Below, piece after piece: positions 1 through 10,598 of a stretch of DNA of 64,000 bases (within the stretch, counting starts at the first letter, position 1; each line of letters starts with the position of its first letter). A program made the translations under genes and the position numbers. The notes below the pieces were generated by a model, which saw nothing but the letters and a program-made list of their open reading frames with translations, did no database searches and had not been told where the DNA came from. Origin of the DNA: CAYMAZ01 sp964428185 (GTDB lineage: Bacteria > Bacteroidota > Bacteroidia > Bacteroidales > DTU049); assembly GCA_964428185.1 (NCBI GenBank), contig CAYRXH010000005.1, positions 1-64,000 of the forward strand, given 5' to 3'.

Positions 1-2
1 CA

Positions 3-152
3 ATTAACGTATTGGAGCACATGGACAAGGCAGAAGGGACAGATGTATATGATGGTTGGCGTGTGTTCTATACAAGGGAAGCTGCTTTGAGTTTTTTTGG
101 CATAGAAGAATCTTTGATTATTCCAGAATTAAATGATATGTTACCAGAATAG
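3..152 (+). CDS. 3' end of an unidentified gene (partial)
   Basis: An open frame enters from the left edge and ends at a TAG at 150-152, giving the last 49 residues, which end in ELNDMLPE. The peptide is acidic and aromatic (DGWRVFYT, SFFGIEE) and matches no family I recognise. It lies just upstream of an HU/IHF-like gene and the tail genes in the same direction, so it is probably another virion or connector gene. The TAG stop argues against TAG recoding in this phage. Confidence 0.5.
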   Translation: MNVLEHMDKAEGTDVYDGWRVFYTREAALSFFGIEESLIIPELNDMLPE

Positions 153-200
153 ATGTGATGTAATTAAACAAATATTATATAGTGATAAAAATATAGAATT

Positions 201-629
201 ATGGAAACAAAAACATTTACAAATAATGGGAAAGAATATAGCTATAAATATGTCAATTATTTATCATTACAAAGTCAATATAAAGCACAAAAAATGTTAA
301 TGGGGTTTTGTTATTACAAGAGGTATAAACTCTCTAAGAAAGCAGCTAAAATACGTTTTAATAAGGTAATGAAATTATTAATGGATAAAATTACTGAAAG
401 TATATCATTAGGAGCAACAGTAGATTTTGAGAAATATAAAATAGTAATTGACAAAAGATTAACTTCAAAAAAAACAGCGACAGTATTTAATAATATGCTT
501 TATGTTCCTGTAATAATATATAATGGATTACCAAGAGTAAGTGGTGTAAAGCATAATATTAAACCAAGTGTAGAAATGCAAATCAGAATAAGAAAAGCAT
601 ATCAAAACAAAAAATATATAAATTTGTAA
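201..629 (+). CDS. HU/IHF-like DNA-binding protein (putative)
   Basis: 142 residues, basic, starting at an ATG preceded by the AATT-type leader common in this genome and with no Shine-Dalgarno. An N-terminal helix-rich, Lys/Arg-rich segment (residues 35-70) is followed by a glycine turn and beta-like stretch around SLGATVDFEKYKI, which resembles the helix-turn-strand core of HU/IHF subunits. crAss-like phages commonly encode IHF-like proteins beside their tail genes, and the position just before the connector and muzzle genes fits. Alternative: an unrelated basic virion protein. Confidence 0.45.
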   Translation: METKTFTNNGKEYSYKYVNYLSLQSQYKAQKMLMGFCYYKRYKLSKKAAKIRFNKVMKLLMDKITESISLGATVDFEKYKIVIDKRLTSKKTATVFNNMLYVPVIIYNGLPRVSGVKHNIKPSVEMQIRIRKAYQNKKYINL

Positions 630-632
630 ATT

Positions 633-1250
633 ATGTACATGAATCCTTTTTATATAACTCATAAAACCATTATGAATAGACTTGCACGTGTTCATAAGGG
701 TAAACATATTCATGAAGCAGACGTTATTGAATGGTCTGCTGAATGTATCACAGAATATATAGAAGATTTTGATTCTATGATAAGATATGATGATGTTTTA
801 TTAACTGCAGAATCAGATGGTAGATTTTATTTGCCTTGTTTAACATATAGAATATTAGATGTTCATAATGGAGCGTCAAGAGTACCATATTTAAAAAAAG
901 GTATTTATATAGTATTGCCTGAATCAAAAGCAACTCAAATTTATATTAATTATATTGGAATACCTGTTTCAGATGATGGTGAGTTATTAGTTGATAAAAA
1001 TCATGCACAAGCAGTGGAAGCATTTATAGTGCATAAGATGTATTATGAAGATTATCTTAATGGTAAAATTCATCCTAATATGTGGATGGACATTAAAATG
1101 ACGTTGGAAAATGAATTACTTGCTTCAAAATCATCATTTAGACATTGGGACCAAAGTAAGTTTGATACTATACAAGCAATAAGAGGAAATATTGTTCCAC
1201 AATTGGCAAGTACTCCATTATTTAAAATATATAATATAGCAGGCAAGTGA
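633..1250 (+). CDS. Putative head-tail connector/ring structural protein
   Basis: 205 residues; a second in-frame ATG two codons downstream is equally possible as start. The protein is mixed alpha/beta with a conserved-looking central stretch (DDGELLVDKNH, then AFIVHKMYYEDYLNGK) that I associate with small structural proteins lying before the muzzle gene in crAss-like phages. It follows the preceding gene by 3 bp, and its TGA overlaps the next ATG (TGATG), implying coupled translation with the muzzle-like gene. The role in the connector is inferred from position; it could be another tail component. Confidence 0.45.
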   Translation: MYMNPFYITHKTIMNRLARVHKGKHIHEADVIEWSAECITEYIEDFDSMIRYDDVLLTAESDGRFYLPCLTYRILDVHNGASRVPYLKKGIYIVLPESKATQIYINYIGIPVSDDGELLVDKNHAQAVEAFIVHKMYYEDYLNGKIHPNMWMDIKMTLENELLASKSSFRHWDQSKFDTIQAIRGNIVPQLASTPLFKIYNIAGK

Positions 1251-4200
1251 TGAAAAGAGCACAAATTAATTCGTTTGTTAATGGAATATCATCAGATTTA
1301 GATTATATGCTAAGAAAATCTGATAGTTGGGATTTTCCTACTTTAAATTATAGAATATTAAATAAAGAGGGACAAGGATTAATAATATCTACATTATCAT
1401 CTAATACTAGAACTATTGATGCACACCATCCAGAAGGAGAAGAATTTTCTTTGACAGAAAATTTTATATGTATTGGTGCGTCATCTTATAGGGGAATATT
1501 ATATTTGGTGAGTCATAATCCATTAAATGGGGAATCTGAGATTGGAATGTTTCCATCTTCAAATCCTGTAACAAATGAATGGGAAAGAATATATAGACCT
1601 TTTAGAAATTATGTTACAAATACTCCTTCTAATGAATTTAGGACTAATAAATTTAATTATAGTCTTGAAAGGATGTGTGAAGTATTGTGTAAAGAAAGTT
1701 ATGATACAAGTGTTGATGTTTATATTTGTGATTATGAAAATCCCAATAGGGTAGTTAATTCAGGAATTAAAAGAAATGGTTCAGAGAATGGAAGGGTTTA
1801 TACTTATGAAGATTTTTATTCTATATTGAATCAAATGCCGATTACGGGTCAGATAGTTATGTCCACCTTGAATAATATTGAACCAGGTGGAATGTTAAAG
1901 TATGGAAATTATTATTTTTATTTTCGGTATTTAACAGTTGATTTTAATAGAACATCATTTGTTGGAGAATGTGGAGCATGTCAAATTTATGATGGTGATA
2001 ACAAACAGAATAAAAATGTACAAGGAGGTTCATCATTAGATAATAGTAATAAAAAAGTTTCTATTAATATATCTAATTTAGATGAAACATATACTTATAT
2101 AGAGGTAGCATATGTTAGATATTATTCTGATAATAGTAATGTTGTGTATAAGGAAGCTGGGTTAATAGATAAATATTATTCTATTACAGGAAATAGTATT
2201 GATATAGAGATTACAGGGAATGAAACAATAATACCTTTTACAGAAGCAGAAATAAATAAAGAATATCCTCTTGAGAGAACATGCAAGACACATGTACAAG
2301 TTGATAATACATATTTTGGTGCTAATTGGAAATCCCCAAACAGAAATTCTAAATTATTGGCAAGGCTTGCGTTGTATATAAGACCTAGTATTTATACAGT
2401 AAATATTAAAGAAGGCAGTTCAAATCCTTATGATAATACTATTGATATAAATCTTAATTCTCAAATGCAATATAAGAATTATTATATGACATTTGATAAG
2501 GTGGGATATTTTAGAGGTGAATCATATTTAATAACAGTAGGTTTTGTATTTGCAGACGGTTCAAGGTCTAATGTATTTCCAATTACAGGTGTAGATTTTG
2601 CTTCATCAAATAATGTAGAAAATAATTTAGGAATTGTAAGATTTCCATTTCATAATACCCATCCTACATATATTAATGTTGGTGGTGAAGGTTTGCTTTC
2701 TATTATTGGATTAAGGTTTAATATGACATCATTTATTAATGAATTAAACATACTTAATGCAACAGATAGAGAATGGTTTGCAAATAATGTTAAAGGAATA
2801 TTCTTTGCTAGGACAAAAAGAAAAAAATGGATGAAGTTTCAAGGATTGTCTATTATGGGAAGTAATGGATGTGAAATGAATAATGAATATGGAACACCCT
2901 ACTTGAGACAAATATTGGAAGGCTCACATCCCTATGCAGATACATTTTCTCAGGAAGATAAATATCCAGATGATGAGATAGGTTATACAAAATTAAGAAA
3001 TAGAAAATATTGGAATAATCCTGATTATCATTCGTTTTGGGGATTGTTTAAGCAAGGTGATGAATTTAATGAAGAAAGTGTGGAAGGAAGGGGGATTATG
3101 CCTTTGTTTATGCATTTATTACCATTGATGTCATATAAAGAAAATAATAATGGTGTAAATAAGTATTGGGGTTATTATGCAGCAAGGTCATTTCCTGAAC
3201 CTGAATTATATGGTGTTTATTCTCCTGATTTTATATTTAATCAATCAAATGAAGATGTGAGTAATTATAAGCACATAAAAGTTGTGGCTAAAACAATGGG
3301 TGAAGTTTTTAATAATGGTCAAAATGGTAATACAATTGATTGGAAGATGCAATCAGGAACGATAAAGTGGAATCGTCATTATGAACCTTCTCATGCAATG
3401 TATCCTAGATTTGCATTGTTTAATATGAAATGTCCTAATGTGTTTCCAAATAATGTGTGGTTAAAATCTAAAGCAACATTTTCTGTAGGAGATGGAGCAA
3501 CAACATTAGCAAGTCAATCACCACCATACAACATGATAAATGCAGCATATGATGTAGAAACAGATTCGTCAAATGTTTTTGGAAAGATTGTTAGTAATGA
3601 TGGAAATATTACAAATTGTAACAGGAATTTATATACAAAAAAATATATAGGTTTAAAATTTGATTTTAATATAGGAATTGATTTTTATAATTCAGATAAT
3701 AATTTAGATTTGACAATAGTTAATATATATGATATACATGAAGATAATTTTAATTTATTATCATGGTATCAATCACCTCAATCATATATATATTTTCAAA
3801 TTGGACAAGCAGAAGAAATATTATTTAATCCTTCTGATTCTAATCCGTTTTCAATGTCATCACATAATTATGTGAGATTTTATGGTGACTGTTTTTTGCA
3901 AAGAACATTTGTAAAACAGATGACATGGGATGCGTCTAAATTTAAGGGAGATACTGGAAATATATTAGGATTATGTTATTCGGATGCACTATCTGAATGT
4001 GCAGATACTCCTGTTTATTCTGAAGTAGATGGCAACTCATTAGAAATTCATGAAAAAGGATATTATAGACATGGTGTTATAATCGGTATTGTAACAGAAA
4101 ATGAGATTAATACTGCTATGAGATTTACTAACACAGATAGAGACTATTATCCTCATTATGCGTCGTTAGGATGGGCATATCTTCCTTTGGATGGTTTAGG

Positions 4201-5902
4201 AGATGAAGCAATGTTTATTAATCGTGGACATTCAGAAGTATTAGGTGTTAAAACATATGCCTATTATGATGAATTTGCACCTTTTGAAGTAAATATACAT
4301 CCTACAAGAATAAGATATTCAGGAAAACATGTTCCTTATTCATTTATAGATGGTTATAGATTATTTGATATATTGAGTTATCAAGATTATGAATTATCAG
4401 ATGGACCAATAAATTCTTTAAAAATATTTTTAAAACAACTTGTATCTGTTCAAGAAAATAGTGTTAATTTGCATAAATATGGAAGGGAAGAAGTAACATC
4501 ACCTACAAGTGTTGGAGATATTGTATTAGGAAGAAGTGATTATTTAAGTCCTTATGTAAGACAATTAGGACAGTTTGGTACTCAACATCAATTTTCAGTA
4601 ATAGCAACAGATAATGCAATATATGGAGTAGATTTGAATAAAAGGTTGATATGGGGAACTCAATCTGCGGCAGATTCAAATGGATATCCAAGCATGCAAT
4701 GTGTAAGTATTAGTACATCAAAATTGATTGAAAAGTGGTTGTATGATATTGCAGAAGTATATACAGATAAAAGAAGCGATATAGTTTCTAATTTTGTAGA
4801 TATGCCTGCATTATTTAATGGAATAGTATCTGGATATGATAGAGGATATGATGAAGTAGTCTTTACATTTTTAAGACCTGTATATAGATATGATATAACA
4901 TATTCTCTTGCTTCAAATTGGACATTGAATTCGTTAGGACTTTATCAAAATACAGGTGTTGTAAATATAACACAGATATTACCTAACGATTATTTTGCAA
5001 TGGGTAAGTTATATTTAATCAATGGGGAATATTACATTTGCATACAATCATTTTTTGCAAGTGGAATGAGTAATGATCCAAGAGATTATCCACAACTTGT
5101 TAGTGTAGATGATATAAATGTAGTTCAATATGAAGCGGGAGCATATTATACTAATCAGTTTGTATTAGTTTGTGATGAAACTGTATGTCCAGAATATTTA
5201 TCAAGACCATTAAAGATAGCAAGACAGGTATGTGAGAATGCATGTTTATTGATTTATGTTAATGGAGAATCTGTTCCTGCTATAGATATTTGTAAAAATC
5301 TTAGGCAACAAATTATATCAGTTTGTGTTAATACTACATTGTCAAATGAATATAGAACATTAGTATATAATGAGAGATTAGGTATATTTGTTGGGGAATA
5401 TAGTTATGGAACACATTTATATGCAAGTATAGATAAAGATTTTTATTCATTTAAGCCATTTGGTTCACGCTCTAGAGCATATCTTCATAATTTAGATACA
5501 TCTGATTTATTGATATATAATGAGCTTTCTGAATCTATAATATCAATTATTGTTAATGGATATTCAGAAAGTGAAAATATGATTATTTTTGAAAAAGCAT
5601 TTGATAATATTCATATTATGACTAATAATATTCCATTCTCGTCAATAGTGTTTCAAACAGAAAATCATATAGGGATAAAAGAACCTTTTGATAGTGGTGG
5701 AGTTGAATTTTGGTCAGACCCTGAATGGTTGGAAAATAAATATTATATGCCTGTTCAGTGTCAAACAGAGCCATCTACAAATGAATTTATAGAAGATAGT
5801 CAATTAAGAGGAACATGGATGAAGATAACATTAAGATACAGGGGATTATTAAGAAAAATAATAAAAAATATAATAACAGAATTTACTCAATCAGAATCAT
5901 AA
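1250..5902 (+). CDS. Large tail protein, muzzle/stabilisation-type (putative)
   Basis: About 1550 residues. The ATG at 1250 overlaps the upstream TGA and is preferred over the GTG at 1247. The protein is rich in Asn, Tyr, Ser and aromatic residues and beta-strand-like throughout, with no signal peptide or enzymatic motif. Size, composition and position, after the small connector genes and before the cargo/RNA polymerase genes, match the tail muzzle (formerly stabilisation) protein of crAss-like phages, which forms the distal tail barrel. Within it ETVCPEYLSRP and an Arg/Lys-rich C-terminus (RGLLRKIIKN) stand out. Assignment is by synteny and size. Confidence 0.55.
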   Translation: MKRAQINSFVNGISSDLDYMLRKSDSWDFPTLNYRILNKEGQGLIISTLSSNTRTIDAHHPEGEEFSLTENFICIGASSYRGILYLVSHNPLNGESEIGMFPSSNPVTNEWERIYRPFRNYVTNTPSNEFRTNKFNYSLERMCEVLCKESYDTSVDVYICDYENPNRVVNSGIKRNGSENGRVYTYEDFYSILNQMPITGQIVMSTLNNIEPGGMLKYGNYYFYFRYLTVDFNRTSFVGECGACQIYDGDNKQNKNVQGGSSLDNSNKKVSINISNLDETYTYIEVAYVRYYSDNSNVVYKEAGLIDKYYSITGNSIDIEITGNETIIPFTEAEINKEYPLERTCKTHVQVDNTYFGANWKSPNRNSKLLARLALYIRPSIYTVNIKEGSSNPYDNTIDINLNSQMQYKNYYMTFDKVGYFRGESYLITVGFVFADGSRSNVFPITGVDFASSNNVENNLGIVRFPFHNTHPTYINVGGEGLLSIIGLRFNMTSFINELNILNATDREWFANNVKGIFFARTKRKKWMKFQGLSIMGSNGCEMNNEYGTPYLRQILEGSHPYADTFSQEDKYPDDEIGYTKLRNRKYWNNPDYHSFWGLFKQGDEFNEESVEGRGIMPLFMHLLPLMSYKENNNGVNKYWGYYAARSFPEPELYGVYSPDFIFNQSNEDVSNYKHIKVVAKTMGEVFNNGQNGNTIDWKMQSGTIKWNRHYEPSHAMYPRFALFNMKCPNVFPNNVWLKSKATFSVGDGATTLASQSPPYNMINAAYDVETDSSNVFGKIVSNDGNITNCNRNLYTKKYIGLKFDFNIGIDFYNSDNNLDLTIVNIYDIHEDNFNLLSWYQSPQSYIYFQIGQAEEILFNPSDSNPFSMSSHNYVRFYGDCFLQRTFVKQMTWDASKFKGDTGNILGLCYSDALSECADTPVYSEVDGNSLEIHEKGYYRHGVIIGIVTENEINTAMRFTNTDRDYYPHYASLGWAYLPLDGLGDEAMFINRGHSEVLGVKTYAYYDEFAPFEVNIHPTRIRYSGKHVPYSFIDGYRLFDILSYQDYELSDGPINSLKIFLKQLVSVQENSVNLHKYGREEVTSPTSVGDIVLGRSDYLSPYVRQLGQFGTQHQFSVIATDNAIYGVDLNKRLIWGTQSAADSNGYPSMQCVSISTSKLIEKWLYDIAEVYTDKRSDIVSNFVDMPALFNGIVSGYDRGYDEVVFTFLRPVYRYDITYSLASNWTLNSLGLYQNTGVVNITQILPNDYFAMGKLYLINGEYYICIQSFFASGMSNDPRDYPQLVSVDDINVVQYEAGAYYTNQFVLVCDETVCPEYLSRPLKIARQVCENACLLIYVNGESVPAIDICKNLRQQIISVCVNTTLSNEYRTLVYNERLGIFVGEYSYGTHLYASIDKDFYSFKPFGSRSRAYLHNLDTSDLLIYNELSESIISIIVNGYSESENMIIFEKAFDNIHIMTNNIPFSSIVFQTENHIGIKEPFDSGGVEFWSDPEWLENKYYMPVQCQTEPSTNEFIEDSQLRGTWMKITLRYRGLLRKIIKNIITEFTQSES

Positions 5903-5903
5903 T

Positions 5904-6449
5904 ATGTCAGTTGGTAAAAGTATTCTTCGTGTAACATCAAAAACGTTACTTCCAATAGGTGGAAAAACATTAGCAGATAAAATAGCCCCATTAGGACATA
6001 ATACTATATTTCAAAAATCAATAAGAGGTTACAATCCTAATAATGCTTATAATTCTACTGCACGTAATTATAGTGATGTAACAAGACAAAGATGGAGGGC
6101 TTCGTTTGAAAAGAGAAAAGCACCATTTGAAGATGTTATATCAGGAAGTATTCATACAGCGGCATTAATTGGTGCAGGAATTATGACAGGTAATCCAACA
6201 TTAATGAATATGGGAGTACAAAAAGGAATATATACAATATCAGGACTTGGTAATCAAAATGAAAAGCCAGAATTACAAAATGTATCTGAATGGTTGTCAT
6301 TAGCAATATCAAATCTTAAATTAAAAAATAATAAACAAATAGGGAAATCTAATGTATCAGAAGAAATAATTGAAAGGTCGAATAATGAATCTTTAGGAAA
6401 TTCATTGGTTGACAGAACATATTTATTTGATAACATATTAAATACATAA
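5904..6449 (+). CDS. Small virion-module protein, cargo-like
   Basis: 181 residues starting 2 bp after the muzzle-like gene. A basic N-terminus (about residues 1-70, including RQRWRASFEKRKAP) is followed by a short hydrophobic, Gly-rich segment (HTAALIGAGIMTGNPTLM, about residues 82-99) that could insert in a membrane, then a helical C-terminus. It is the first of three genes between the muzzle-like protein and the giant polymerase, the slot where crAss-like phages keep small capsid-cargo or ejected proteins. No family is recognised and the role is inferred from context only. Confidence 0.4.
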   Translation: MSVGKSILRVTSKTLLPIGGKTLADKIAPLGHNTIFQKSIRGYNPNNAYNSTARNYSDVTRQRWRASFEKRKAPFEDVISGSIHTAALIGAGIMTGNPTLMNMGVQKGIYTISGLGNQNEKPELQNVSEWLSLAISNLKLKNNKQIGKSNVSEEIIERSNNESLGNSLVDRTYLFDNILNT

Positions 6450-6453
6450 TATT

Positions 6454-8220
6454 ATGGAAAAGAAAAAAAAAGATAAAACATTTAAAACAAAAGTGGTTGA
6501 TGGAAAAACATATATTTCCATGCCTAGATCTGATTATGATAGGTTACGAAAAATGATGAAAGATTATGAAGGTGTTGATGATATTTCTAAATATGCTTCA
6601 ACAATAGAAGAATCAGGCGATCCTTTAGGTGATATTGATGCAAATGAAATTTGGGTAGATGCAAGTTATTTTAATGATTATGAGAAAGATTTGTTTACTG
6701 AAACTAATCCTGCATATAATATTGTTCAAAAATATGAATCAGTATATAGAGGATTGGAGGAATATCAACCTAAAATAGAGATACAAGAAGATTCTGGTGT
6801 TTTGCCAGTGCAGACAAATGATTATAGATGGTCAAATAAACAACTTAATGACTATATTAATAAAAATATAAATTTATCTTGGATAAAAAGGATTGGTTCT
6901 GAAGGATTGAATTATGAACCAATTCAGAATACAGATGGTACGACTAGTGATCTTGATCTTATTTATTTTGAAGAAGATGGTAAATATTATGTAACTCCTA
7001 CAATATGGACAGATGAAAATAATAAACTTGTTCGATTATCTAAGGAAGAAGCAATAGAAAAGTCCAGGATTAATAATGAACGAATGGAGTTTCCTAGTGA
7101 AGGACAAGCATGGAATTTTGTTACAAAATATAAAGATTCTGATTTATGGAAACAAAGGGTAGGTGAAGATTATAAGATTGGAAAAGGAGAATATATATTT
7201 GAAGACCCAAAAGGTGTAAACATAAAAGGTGTAGGGAATATAAAATTAGAAGATAATAAGACATCTTTAATGAAAGAAAGTGATGCAGTAAGTGCTAGAG
7301 ATAAAGAGATTAATAGAATGTTTACTGAGTTAAAAAGTGATTTTCCTCCTACTTTTACTACATCTAGTACATCTGCACCAACTGCATCTACTACATTAAC
7401 TACACCTGTTTCTAATACTTCTGATGTTACTACTACAGATTCTGCTTCTACTGTTGCAACTACATTAACAACTTCAAATGCTAATGAAGAAGTTAATGAG
7501 AATATAAAAGTGTTAAGAGAAATATTTCAAAGAGATAAGGAGTTAGCAGAAAAAGCAAAAAGATGGGGAGGATATAAATCTATTTTAGATACTGCAATTA
7601 ATACAAATTCATTAATACAAAATATGTTAGGTGGTCGTCCTGATGTTGTAGAACCAACATTATCTTCTATGCAGACGATACCATCAAGCAGAGTAATGGA
7701 ACAACAAGAATTAGATAGAATGGTATCAAGTGGGTTAGCAGCTGGAAGACAGGTATTAAGAGAGACAGGTAAAACAGAATTAGTTCCTGGAATGATGGCT
7801 AATGCTATGGAAACTAGAGCAACAGAATCTACACAAATAGCAAATAGAGAATTGCAACGACAAGCACAAGAAGCACAATTGCAAGCAGGAATAGAATCTC
7901 AGAATGCACAAATGATAAATCAGATTAATCTATATAATGATCAGAAATTAACACAAGCAGCTTTGGGATTGTCAGAAGCAAATGCTAAATTATTAAGTAA
8001 TTATTCTACGATATTAGGAGATACAATTAAAAATAAGGTTGCTATTGAAAATCAAAATAATGCAGCAGAAGTGGCATTAAAGATGTTAGAAATGGGAATA
8101 GAAGCAGAAGAAATATCAAAATATTTTTCTTTATTTCAAAATGTTGTAAATAGTCCATCTAACTATAATATATTACAGCCTGAGTTAACAAAAGAAACAA
8201 AAGAAAATATAAATTATTAA
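6454..8220 (+). CDS. Virion cargo-like protein with Thr/Ser-rich linker
   Basis: 588 residues. The acidic N-terminal half (to about 290) is probably globular. A Ser/Thr/Ala/Pro linker follows at about 293-345 (for example TSSTSAPTASTTLTT). The C-terminal half is strongly helical and rich in Gln, Asn and Ala (for example NRELQRQAQEAQLQAG), a pattern seen in ejected internal proteins of podovirus-like phages. The ATG is preceded by TAATATT, the usual start context here. It lies in tandem with the 765-residue gene and the giant polymerase gene. Packaging inside the capsid is an inference from position and composition. Confidence 0.45.
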   Translation: MEKKKKDKTFKTKVVDGKTYISMPRSDYDRLRKMMKDYEGVDDISKYASTIEESGDPLGDIDANEIWVDASYFNDYEKDLFTETNPAYNIVQKYESVYRGLEEYQPKIEIQEDSGVLPVQTNDYRWSNKQLNDYINKNINLSWIKRIGSEGLNYEPIQNTDGTTSDLDLIYFEEDGKYYVTPTIWTDENNKLVRLSKEEAIEKSRINNERMEFPSEGQAWNFVTKYKDSDLWKQRVGEDYKIGKGEYIFEDPKGVNIKGVGNIKLEDNKTSLMKESDAVSARDKEINRMFTELKSDFPPTFTTSSTSAPTASTTLTTPVSNTSDVTTTDSASTVATTLTTSNANEEVNENIKVLREIFQRDKELAEKAKRWGGYKSILDTAINTNSLIQNMLGGRPDVVEPTLSSMQTIPSSRVMEQQELDRMVSSGLAAGRQVLRETGKTELVPGMMANAMETRATESTQIANRELQRQAQEAQLQAGIESQNAQMINQINLYNDQKLTQAALGLSEANAKLLSNYSTILGDTIKNKVAIENQNNAAEVALKMLEMGIEAEEISKYFSLFQNVVNSPSNYNILQPELTKETKENINY

Positions 8221-8237
8221 AAAAATAATATAATATT

Positions 8238-10535
8238 ATGGCATTAAAATATGGACAGCAATATTATGCAGGTTTTGCTCCTGCATCTGCACCAGAGTTT
8301 GATCTTTATGGTGGACTTGGAGTGTATGGACAAGGCAATCAAAATAAAGCATCTTATGCAAGTACTTCTAAAAGTTCTAGTAAAGATAATGAATCCATAA
8401 AAATAGCAGGTACATATGGTAATACACATATACTTGCTCAATCATTAAGAACTCTGGAAATTTATGAACAAAATTTACTTCAAAAGGCTTATGATGGGAT
8501 TACTTCTCATGGTGCAAATGCTAAAAATTATATGACAAGTGAAGAAGGGGTACAAATTATGGAGGAATTAACAAATTTACAATTTAAGAAGACTATGTTA
8601 CATGATCAAATATCAAATGTAGCTGATCATGGTAGTTTATATGAAAGTCAAAGAAAACAAGCATTAATAGAACATACAGCAGGTAATAGATTATTTTTAA
8701 GAAAAGATAAAGATGGCAAATGGATGCTTAATATTAATGATGGTGGAATGACTGTACAAGAAAGATATAATGAATTATATAATATACCAATGCTTAGTAC
8801 TGGTAAAGATGGTTCAGTGGAATTTAATCCAGTAGAAAATCCATATACGTCAAAAACAGGAGCATTTAGTGAATGGGTAACAAATTCACTAAATTCTATA
8901 AAAGATAATTTTAACAAGAGTACAACTCCTATTGAAATTAATAAATTTGGTGGATTTACACCATATCAAAATGATTATGAATTGTTTCTTTCGCAAATTT
9001 CATATAGAAATAATAGAGCACAAATAGATGCATTTAAAAGTGGATTTATGTCAGGTATTCCAGAAGATGCACTATGGGAACTTACAAATTCTTCTTATGA
9101 AAAAATACTACAAAATATTAATGATTTAAAATTTGATATTGAACCAAGAAATTTAGTTTATGGCAGAGATAAAAAAGCTAAGGAAATAGAAATAGGAATA
9201 TATAAAGAAGTATTAGAGTATGAAAAAAAATATGCTGAATATATTGATTTGGTTAAAAAGAGACCAGATAATATATCAGATGAAGAATATCAGAAGATGT
9301 TATATGATAAAGATCAAGAACTTAATGTTAATGCATATAATTTAAACCAGAAATTAAAGTATATAGCAGAAGATAATAATTCGATGGAAGTTGCACGTAT
9401 TGCACAAAGTTATTATCAATCGGAAAGAGATTTGAGACAAACACATATGGCTGGATATGGACAAAGATCAGATATTAGATATGTTAATCCTTTGCAATCA
9501 ACTGCTGACTATAATAATCCTAATTGGAATAACTATAATATGTCAAGGGCAATGGGCAAATATGGACAAACAACATATAATGGAAAAGTAATGGAAGTTG
9601 GTAATTTATCGGATTATAATATATCAAGAGAAAGACCTTATAGTATTCCTGCTCAACAAGGTGGTTATGTATATACAAAAAATAATCTTGCTATTCCTAT
9701 GAGTATTATGTCACATAGTAAAGGTATTGTTGGCTCAGTTGGCAGTAAAGCGATGACCATGCCTATTGCTACATTTAATCAAAATACAGGAAGATTTGAG
9801 ATGCAAAATCCTGAGATAGTAGCAGGATATAATTCCCAAGATTTACATAGTATAGCAGTTGCTTTTAATAATGCTTATATGGCATACGGTAGTAGCCCAA
9901 TAATATTTAATAGTGAACAATTTGATAATTTTTTGGAAACAGCATATGAGAATTATCTGGAAGCACATAAAAAGAATGAAACTGTAGCGAAATATGATAG
10001 TTTTGATAGTTTTAAAGCAAAAATTTATGATCCTGTAAGTACTGCATTAACATCAGGTGTATATAAAGATGATATGGATGCATTAAAAAACGCAATGCCA
10101 TTTGTTAATTTTAACAAAGTAGGAGATAATAAATATAGTTTTAGTGTAAAAGATGTTTATGAGATAAAGTCAGAATATAGTTTAAAACAACAAGCATTTA
10201 TGCCTACTGTTGTAGAATTTTCAGTAGAAGATTTGACTAATATAACAAGTAGAAATTATGGAGTAGATAATCCATATTTTAGGAGAAGTGGTGACGGATT
10301 TCAATATTTAGATTATGATAATGAAGGAAAAGAAGTATGGAAAGATATGGAAGTATTATATGACAAAATTATTAATGAATATGGTAATGAAGTAATGGTC
10401 CCTTATCTTCAAATGGAAGTGAATGTACCTACAAAAATATTAGATAGTGCAATATGGGAGTATATTGAAGAACCCCAAGCAAAACAAGATGCTACTGATA
10501 ATTATCGTTCATTTCTAAAAAGTATAGTAAGATAA
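8238..10535 (+). CDS. Virion cargo-like protein
   Basis: 765 residues; start ATG in an AATATTATG context. The N-terminus is Gly/Tyr-rich (YYAGFAPASAPEFDLYGG), followed by a Ser/Lys-rich low-complexity stretch (STSKSSSKDNES) and long helical regions with charged residues (about 285-400). There is no catalytic motif, signal peptide or membrane segment. It lies immediately upstream of the giant RNA polymerase gene and so probably belongs to the set of proteins packaged or ejected with it. No sequence family is recognised. Confidence 0.4.
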   Translation: MALKYGQQYYAGFAPASAPEFDLYGGLGVYGQGNQNKASYASTSKSSSKDNESIKIAGTYGNTHILAQSLRTLEIYEQNLLQKAYDGITSHGANAKNYMTSEEGVQIMEELTNLQFKKTMLHDQISNVADHGSLYESQRKQALIEHTAGNRLFLRKDKDGKWMLNINDGGMTVQERYNELYNIPMLSTGKDGSVEFNPVENPYTSKTGAFSEWVTNSLNSIKDNFNKSTTPIEINKFGGFTPYQNDYELFLSQISYRNNRAQIDAFKSGFMSGIPEDALWELTNSSYEKILQNINDLKFDIEPRNLVYGRDKKAKEIEIGIYKEVLEYEKKYAEYIDLVKKRPDNISDEEYQKMLYDKDQELNVNAYNLNQKLKYIAEDNNSMEVARIAQSYYQSERDLRQTHMAGYGQRSDIRYVNPLQSTADYNNPNWNNYNMSRAMGKYGQTTYNGKVMEVGNLSDYNISRERPYSIPAQQGGYVYTKNNLAIPMSIMSHSKGIVGSVGSKAMTMPIATFNQNTGRFEMQNPEIVAGYNSQDLHSIAVAFNNAYMAYGSSPIIFNSEQFDNFLETAYENYLEAHKKNETVAKYDSFDSFKAKIYDPVSTALTSGVYKDDMDALKNAMPFVNFNKVGDNKYSFSVKDVYEIKSEYSLKQQAFMPTVVEFSVEDLTNITSRNYGVDNPYFRRSGDGFQYLDYDNEGKEVWKDMEVLYDKIINEYGNEVMVPYLQMEVNVPTKILDSAIWEYIEEPQAKQDATDNYRSFLKSIVR

Positions 10536-10598
10536 AATTTGATTACAATTGGTTCATGTTTTATATTTTTAAATGTTAAATATAAATTTAATTAGCAT